Assembly: GCF_014649035.1 (NCBI RefSeq)
Contig: NZ_BMSG01000025.1
Location: 51,091-115,090 of the forward strand
Source of the DNA: Streptomyces sindenensis
Lineage (GTDB): Bacteria > Actinomycetota > Actinomycetes > Streptomycetales > Streptomycetaceae
Length of the DNA: 64,000 nucleotides
Direction of reading: 5' to 3'
How positions within the stretch are numbered: position 1 is the first letter of the stretch; each line of letters begins with the position of its first letter. A program made the position numbers and the translations under genes. Under the pieces are notes generated by a model that was not told the origin of the DNA, did no database searches, and saw only the letters and a list, made by a program, of their open reading frames with translations. Shown here one piece after another: positions 59,800 to 64,000 of the stretch.

Positions 59800-60786
59800 C
59801 TACCGTCCGGCCCGCGCGGCCCGGGCGACCACGACGACGGCCTTCTCCAGGGCATACTCCGGGTCGTCCCCCCCGCCCTTCACTCCCGCGTCCGCCGCCG
59901 CCACGGCCCGCAGGGCCACCGCGACCCCGTCCGGCGTCCATCCCCGCATCTGCTGCCGCACCCGGTCGATCTTCCACGGCGGCATCCCCAGCTCCCGGGC
60001 GAGATCGGCGGGCCGCCCGCCCCGCGCGGAGGACAGCTTCCCGATCGCCCGCACCCCCTGCGCCAGCGCACTGGTGATCAGGACGGGCGGAACCCCGGTC
60101 GACAACGACCACCGCAGCGCCTCCAGCGCCTCCGCCGCCCGCCCCTCGACCGCCCGGTCGGCGACGGTGAACGAGGACGCCTCGGCCCGCCCGGTGTAAT
60201 AGCGCCCGACGACCGCCTCGTCGATCGTGCCCTCGACATCCGCGATCAGCTGGGACACCGCACTGGCCAGCTCCCGCAGATCGCTGCCGATGGAGTCGAC
60301 CAGCGCCTGGCACGCCTCCGGCGTCGCGGACCGCCCGTGGGTACGGAACTCCGCCCGCACGAAGGAGAGCCGCTCGGCCGGCTTGGTCGTCTTCGGGCAG
60401 GCGACCTCCCGCGCCCCGGCCTTGCGCGCCGCGTCCAGCAGCCCCTTGCCCTTGGCCCCGCCCGCGTGCAGCAGGACGAGCGTGATCTCCTCGACCGTGG
60501 CACCGAGATACGCCTTGACGTCCTTGACCGTGTCGGCCGAGAGGTCCTGCGCGTTGCGCACGATCACGACCTTGCGCTCGGCGAAGAGCGAAGGGCTGGT
60601 GAGCTCGGCGAGCGTGCCGGGCTGCAACTGGTCGGGCGTCAAATCGCGTACGTCGGTGTCGGCGTCGGCAGCACGCGCGGCCGCCACCACCTGCTGCACC
60701 GCACGGTCCAGGAGGAGGTCCTCCTGGCCAACGGCGAGGGTGACGGGGGCGAGCGGATCGTCGGTGGAATTCTTCCTGGTGGCCAT
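59800..60786 (-). CDS. holA: DNA polymerase III subunit delta
   Basis: 328 residues. LAVGQEDLLLDRAVQQVVAA replaces the degenerate P-loop, then VVIVRNAQDLSADTVKDVKA, LLHAGGAKGKGLLDAARKAG and, in domain III, LRWSLSTGVPPVLITSALAQ and GRPADLARELGMPPWKIDRV. The delta subunit opens the beta clamp in the clamp loader. ATG 60786. The ...PWKIDRVRQQMRGWTPDGVA segment is strongly conserved in actinobacterial HolA. Position near rpsT is the common order. Confidence 0.95.
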   Translation of the reverse strand: MATRKNSTDDPLAPVTLAVGQEDLLLDRAVQQVVAAARAADADTDVRDLTPDQLQPGTLAELTSPSLFAERKVVIVRNAQDLSADTVKDVKAYLGATVEEITLVLLHAGGAKGKGLLDAARKAGAREVACPKTTKPAERLSFVRAEFRTHGRSATPEACQALVDSIGSDLRELASAVSQLIADVEGTIDEAVVGRYYTGRAEASSFTVADRAVEGRAAEALEALRWSLSTGVPPVLITSALAQGVRAIGKLSSARGGRPADLARELGMPPWKIDRVRQQMRGWTPDGVAVALRAVAAADAGVKGGGDDPEYALEKAVVVVARAARAGR

Positions 60787-60876
60787 CGCGATCCAGCATC
60801 CCACGCCCCGCTGACAGCCGAGGACGGCCCAGGGCCCAGGGCACGGGCCACCGCTCCCGTACCGGAGAATGTCCGG

Positions 60877-61122
60877 GTGAGCGATGTGAGACATGTGCTG
60901 GTGCTGCCCGACCGCGACGCCGCCGAGGAGGTGGCCGAGGAGCTGGCGGACCGCTTCGGGGTCGCCGAGGAGCCCCAGCTCGTACGGGACGCGCTGGCCG
61001 GTGAGGACGACGCCGAGGACGCCCAGTGGCTGGTGGTCGTGGAGGACGCGGCGGGGCAGCTGGACCCGGCGGCGCTCGACGAGTTCGCCGCCGGGTACGA
61101 CGGCTGGCTGGAGAAGCCGTAA
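60877..61122 (+). CDS. Small acidic hypothetical protein
   Basis: 81 residues from GTG 60877 with GGAG about nine bases upstream. Sequence VSDVRHVLVLPDRDAAEEVA, EELADRFGVAEEPQLVRDAL, AGEDDAEDAQWLVVVEDAAG. The DRDAAEEVAEELADRF helix and WLVVVED strand suggest a small ferredoxin-like alpha/beta fold. Similar short proteins occur in Streptomyces next to holA; function unknown. Divergent from holA with ~90 bases between. Confidence 0.65.
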   Translation: MSDVRHVLVLPDRDAAEEVAEELADRFGVAEEPQLVRDALAGEDDAEDAQWLVVVEDAAGQLDPAALDEFAAGYDGWLEKP

Positions 61123-61149
61123 CGGTCCGGGGACCCCGCCGGGGCCCGC

Positions 61150-62031
61150 TCAGCCCCGGGGAACGATCTGGATGTCCAGGTCGATGCTGATGCTGGGACC
61201 CACCACCGCGATCCCGCGAGCGAGCATGGTCTGCCAGGTGAGGGTGAAGTCCTCGCGGTGCAGTTCGGTGGTGGCCCGGCAGGCGGCGCGCGTCTCGCCC
61301 TCCAGGCCGTTGCCGAGACCGAGGTACTGGGTGTCCAGGGTCACGGTACGGCTGACGCCGTGCAGGGTCAGCGCACCGGTGACACCCCAGCGGTTTCCGC
61401 CCCGGTGGACGAAGCGCTCGCTGTAGAACTCCAGCGTCGGGTAGCGGCCGACGTCGAGGAAGTCGCCGGAGCGCAGGTGGTCGTCGCGCATCTGCACATT
61501 GGTGTCGATCGACGCCGCATCGATGATCACGTGCATGGCCGAGTCCTCCATGCGGTCGGCGATCCGGACGGCCCCGGCGAAGGTGTTGAACCTGCCGTGG
61601 ATACGGGCCAGCCCGATGTGCCGGGCGGTGAAGCCGATCTGCGAGTGGTTCGGCTCGATGTCCCAGTCGCCGGGGTCGGGCAGCTGCGGGGGCTGCGTCA
61701 CCTGGAGCGTCACATCACCCAGGGTGGCGTGCGCCCCCTCGGTCACCGTCGCCGCCCCGTGGAACGGGGTGAACCCCTCGGCCTTGACCGCCAGCCGGTA
61801 GTCCCCGGCCGGGACCGTGGCGAGAAGGCTCCCGAAGGGGTCCGTCTCCCCGGCGGTCACCTTGCGGCCGACGCTGTCGGTCACGACGAACTCGGCCTGC
61901 CGCACCGGTTCGTTGACCGGGTCCAGCACCCGGCAGCTGAGGACGCCCGCGGTACGCGGTACCTGGACCCCGGCGAGGGCCCCACCGCGCCCACCCGCCT
62001 GGCCTCTGTTTCCGAGCCAACGGCCGAACAT
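61150..62031 (-). CDS. YceI-family protein with N-terminal carboxypeptidase-regulatory-like domain
   Basis: 293 residues. The N-terminal ~110 residues (VLSCRVLDPVNEPVRQAEFV, VTDSVGRKVTAGETDPFGSL, VPAGDYRLAVKAEGFTPF) form a CarboxypepD_reg-like beta sandwich. The C-terminal ~180 residues are YceI (WDIEPNHSQIGFTARHIGLA, RIHGRFNTFAGAVRIAD, VTGALTLHGVSRTVTLDTQY). YceI proteins bind polyisoprenoids or amphiphiles in a lipocalin-like barrel. No clear signal peptide follows MFGRWLGNRG. ATG 62031. The domain fusion is common in Streptomyces. Confidence 0.9.
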   Translation of the reverse strand: MFGRWLGNRGQAGGRGGALAGVQVPRTAGVLSCRVLDPVNEPVRQAEFVVTDSVGRKVTAGETDPFGSLLATVPAGDYRLAVKAEGFTPFHGAATVTEGAHATLGDVTLQVTQPPQLPDPGDWDIEPNHSQIGFTARHIGLARIHGRFNTFAGAVRIADRMEDSAMHVIIDAASIDTNVQMRDDHLRSGDFLDVGRYPTLEFYSERFVHRGGNRWGVTGALTLHGVSRTVTLDTQYLGLGNGLEGETRAACRATTELHREDFTLTWQTMLARGIAVVGPSISIDLDIQIVPRG

Positions 62032-62298
62032 CTTCTACCTACCCCCAGGGGAGCTTCGCACTTCGGGGCCCTGACAGCTGGACGTCATTGTCGGATCAGC
62101 GGCCCGCCGACGAGCATGCATTCGATCACTGATGCGGCGTTCGAGGCAAACCGGGCAGGTCGGAGGATCTTGTGCAGTTATGCGCATATCTGCTACGCGG
62201 TGCAATGCTTCTCCGGGTCATCGGCAGGGCCTGACCTGTCAGGCGCGTCCACGCCCACCCCCGCTGAGGCGACACCCGCGCGATGGAGACGGAGGGGC

Positions 62299-62320
62299 CC
62301 CGGCGCCTCCCTGCGCCGGG
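62299..62320 (-). terminator. Hairpin downstream of FG-GAP gene
   Basis: 8-bp stem CCCGGCGC / GCGCCGGG with a CTCCCT loop, 18 bases past the stop. The remaining 62032-62337 space is AT-richer than average around 62170-62215 (probable YceI promoter), with no gene seen. Confidence 0.6.
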
Positions 62321-62337
62321 AGCACCACCCCGCTGCC

Positions 62338-63759
62338 TCAGGCTCCGCCACCGACCGCCATCGACCGGCCGAAGTGCGTCCACGGGGCCTTGGACAGCCC
62401 GACGTCCTCCGCCGAGAAAGCGGTCGCGTACGAGGTGCCGACGCCGTCGGCGGTACCGCCCAGGACCCACACGGCTCCGTTGCTCGTGTCCTCCATCGGA
62501 GCCCCGACGGCCAGGTCGGCGCGGGCGTCGCCGTTGGTGTCGGCCAGGTGTACGGCCGCACCGAATCGGTCGTACGGCTCGTTCGCGCCCGGCACGCCCG
62601 CGGTGCCCTGGTGCACGGCCTGGGAACCGGCACCGGTGAGTCCGTCGGCCGAACCGCGCAGGACGATGACCCCACCGGCGTTGGGAACCGAGCCGATGGT
62701 CTCGAACTCGACACCCACAGCGGCGTCGGCGAAGCCGTCACCGTCGATGTCGCCCACGGACACCTCCTCGCCGAAGGAGTCCTCGGGCTCGGTGCCTCCG
62801 GGAACGCCGGGGCTGTCCTGGGTGAGCGTCCTGCGCCCGGAGACGCCGAGCCCCGCCGCGGTGCCCGCGTAGGCGGTGACCGAGTTCTCGTCACGGGACC
62901 CGACGATCAGGTCGTCCCTGCCGTCGGCGTCGAAGTCACCCGTGGCAGCGGTGTGCGCCTCGTCCGGCAGGACCGTGGGGTCGCCGAGCGCCCCGTCGTA
63001 GACGAGCGACGCGCCGTCGTAGCTGCCGTCCTCGTCGTAACGGCCCCCCACGACGAGATCGTCCCTGCCGTCGCCGTCGAAGTCACCCGCCGCCAGGTCG
63101 CGGTAGTAGTCCGAGCTCTCCGGAGCGATCGCGGTCGCCAGTCGGCGGCGCTCCGCGGCCCCGTCCCTGGTGATGGCTCCGAAGATCCACACGTCGTTGC
63201 CGCTGGTGCCGATGGCGAGTTCGGGATGACCGTCGCCGTCGAAGTCACCGACGACGAGTCGGTCGCCGAAGCGGTCGTGCTGGGTGGGAGCCGGGTCAGG
63301 GAGGTTGGTGCCTCCGACGATCCCCGATCTCGATCCCCACAGGACCGTGACGGCACCGCCCGCAACGTCGCCGCCCACCTTCTCGTCCGGCGTGCCGGCG
63401 ACGATGTCGCTGTAGCCGTCACCGTCCAGGTCTCCCGTGGCCAGCGCCGAACCGAACTCGTCGTTCTCCTCCAGTGCGCCGGGGACACCGGGAGAACCCT
63501 GCGAGACGATCTGGGTCCGGCCGGCCGAGACCCCGGCGGACGAACCGGTGTTGACGACGATCGCACCAGCCCCGAGAACGCCGGACACTGCGGCTTCGGA
63601 GGCGGTGATCAGGTCACCGTAGCCGTCACCGTTCACGTCGCTCTGACCCCGGAGAGGGGCCGTAGGCGCATGGGGCATCGCGTGAGCGGGGGTCGCGGCG
63701 AGCAGACCGGCCGCAAGGGCGGCAGCAAGGAGAGGGGCAAAGCGGTACGAGTGGCGCAT
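62338..63759 (-). CDS. Secreted FG-GAP/VCBS repeat protein (integrin-alpha-like beta-propeller)
   Basis: 473 residues. Signal peptide (MRHSYRFAPLLAAALAAGLL, AATPAHA) then seven repeats, each with a calcium-binding loop: DVNGDGYGDL, DLDGDGYSDI, DFDGDGHPEL, DFDGDGRDDL, DFDADGRDDL, DIDGDGFADA, DTNGDARADL. Seven FG-GAP units predict a seven-bladed beta-propeller as in integrin alpha chains. Some blades carry FGSALATGD or FGEEVSVGD linkers. Likely extracellular carbohydrate or protein binding, or a structural role; no catalytic domain. ATG 63759 with GAGAAGAG upstream. Confidence 0.9.
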   Translation of the reverse strand: MRHSYRFAPLLAAALAAGLLAATPAHAMPHAPTAPLRGQSDVNGDGYGDLITASEAAVSGVLGAGAIVVNTGSSAGVSAGRTQIVSQGSPGVPGALEENDEFGSALATGDLDGDGYSDIVAGTPDEKVGGDVAGGAVTVLWGSRSGIVGGTNLPDPAPTQHDRFGDRLVVGDFDGDGHPELAIGTSGNDVWIFGAITRDGAAERRRLATAIAPESSDYYRDLAAGDFDGDGRDDLVVGGRYDEDGSYDGASLVYDGALGDPTVLPDEAHTAATGDFDADGRDDLIVGSRDENSVTAYAGTAAGLGVSGRRTLTQDSPGVPGGTEPEDSFGEEVSVGDIDGDGFADAAVGVEFETIGSVPNAGGVIVLRGSADGLTGAGSQAVHQGTAGVPGANEPYDRFGAAVHLADTNGDARADLAVGAPMEDTSNGAVWVLGGTADGVGTSYATAFSAEDVGLSKAPWTHFGRSMAVGGGA

Positions 63760-63964
63760 GGACTCTTCTCTATCGATGCGGTAGCCGGAAGGACCTGACG
63801 GGCGGTGGCGAGGAGCCGGAACCGCGACACCTCGCCGACCTCTACAGGTAGGACTCGCCGTCACCTCGAATGGTTGTGCGAAATCCCCTCTGCTGAAACG
63901 GAGTTGAGCGGTCGCGGGGGCCACACGACCTGACAGGCCCTAGGTGTATTGATCACGAGCGTTG

Positions 63965-64000
63965 TTAACGCTGTCCGGGCTTGATCATGGCGAAGACCTC
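63965..64000 (-). CDS. Unidentified gene, last 11 codons only
   Basis: A minus-strand open frame enters from beyond the window and ends EVFAMIKPGQR then TAA at 63965. Too short to identify; a short C-terminus of this kind could belong to a transposase, but nothing here proves it. The stretch 63760-63964 between it and the FG-GAP gene contains no other feature I can support. Confidence 0.3.
   Translation of the reverse strand, partial: EVFAMIKPGQR

Overview
The window is high-GC actinobacterial DNA and almost certainly comes from a Streptomyces chromosome. Coding sequence is packed with strong G/C third-position bias, GTG starts are common, and the order from glyS to holA (znuACB-zur-uppS-recO, leuA, era, ybeY-phoH, rnz, dnaJ-hrcA, hemW, lepA-rpsT-holA) is the arrangement I know from the Streptomyces core. 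Family knowledge is from memory; no database search was run.

Region 1 (1-13.9 kb) is variable or accessory. It opens with the 5' part of a rifamycin phosphotransferase gene that has a rifamycin-associated palindrome just upstream. Next come a secreted Tat-lipoprotein intradiol dioxygenase, an alpha/beta hydrolase, a secreted beta-rich protein, a divergent DoxX / SigJ-type sigma factor pair and a dienelactone-hydrolase relative without its nucleophile. An orphan effector-like protein carries a GNAAV motif of the kind seen in contractile-injection-system cargo. A GntR/DUF397 locus is built around a 42-bp palindromic operator and faces a run of small unknown genes, two of them tandem paralogues and one with an early TTA codon, ending in a Nudix hydrolase. 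Two unknowns follow, one a large TPR-like protein.

Region 2 (14-34 kb) is core metabolism and housekeeping. It holds glyS, a complete zinc-uptake regulon (znuA-znuC-znuB-zur, Zur-box-like sites over the znuA start), uppS and recO, and a TerB-like protein. leuA is preceded by a short leader peptide with four consecutive leucine codons. An M4 metalloprotease is followed by its emfourin-type inhibitor. The conserved era / phoH-ybeY-corC block is split by an HTH regulator / MFS pair. phoH contains a 360-residue intein with class 3 features and a LAGLIDADG endonuclease.

Region 3 (34-53 kb) carries a PfkB kinase, an MFS protein, an adenine-deaminase-like enzyme, RNase Z, a HIT protein, rsmE with a nitronate monooxygenase, and hrcA-dnaJ under a CIRCE element. 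It also has an MBL hydrolase, a DUF3097 protein and a 958-residue membrane protein with a predicted extracytoplasmic ligand-binding domain. hemW follows, then a HATPase-GAF-SpoIIE phosphatase interrupted by collagen-like Gly-X-Y repeats, an orphan barstar and a small VTT/DedA-type protein.

Region 4 (53-64 kb) contains an MFS exporter behind palindromes, a long-chain acyl-CoA ligase, lepA divergent from rpsT, holA, a small unknown, a YceI protein with an N-terminal regulatory-like domain and a secreted FG-GAP seven-repeat protein. The window ends in the last codons of an unidentified minus-strand gene. Several intergenic spaces hold perfect hairpin terminators or GC-rich tandem repeats. I saw no rRNA, tRNA, CRISPR array or complete insertion sequence.
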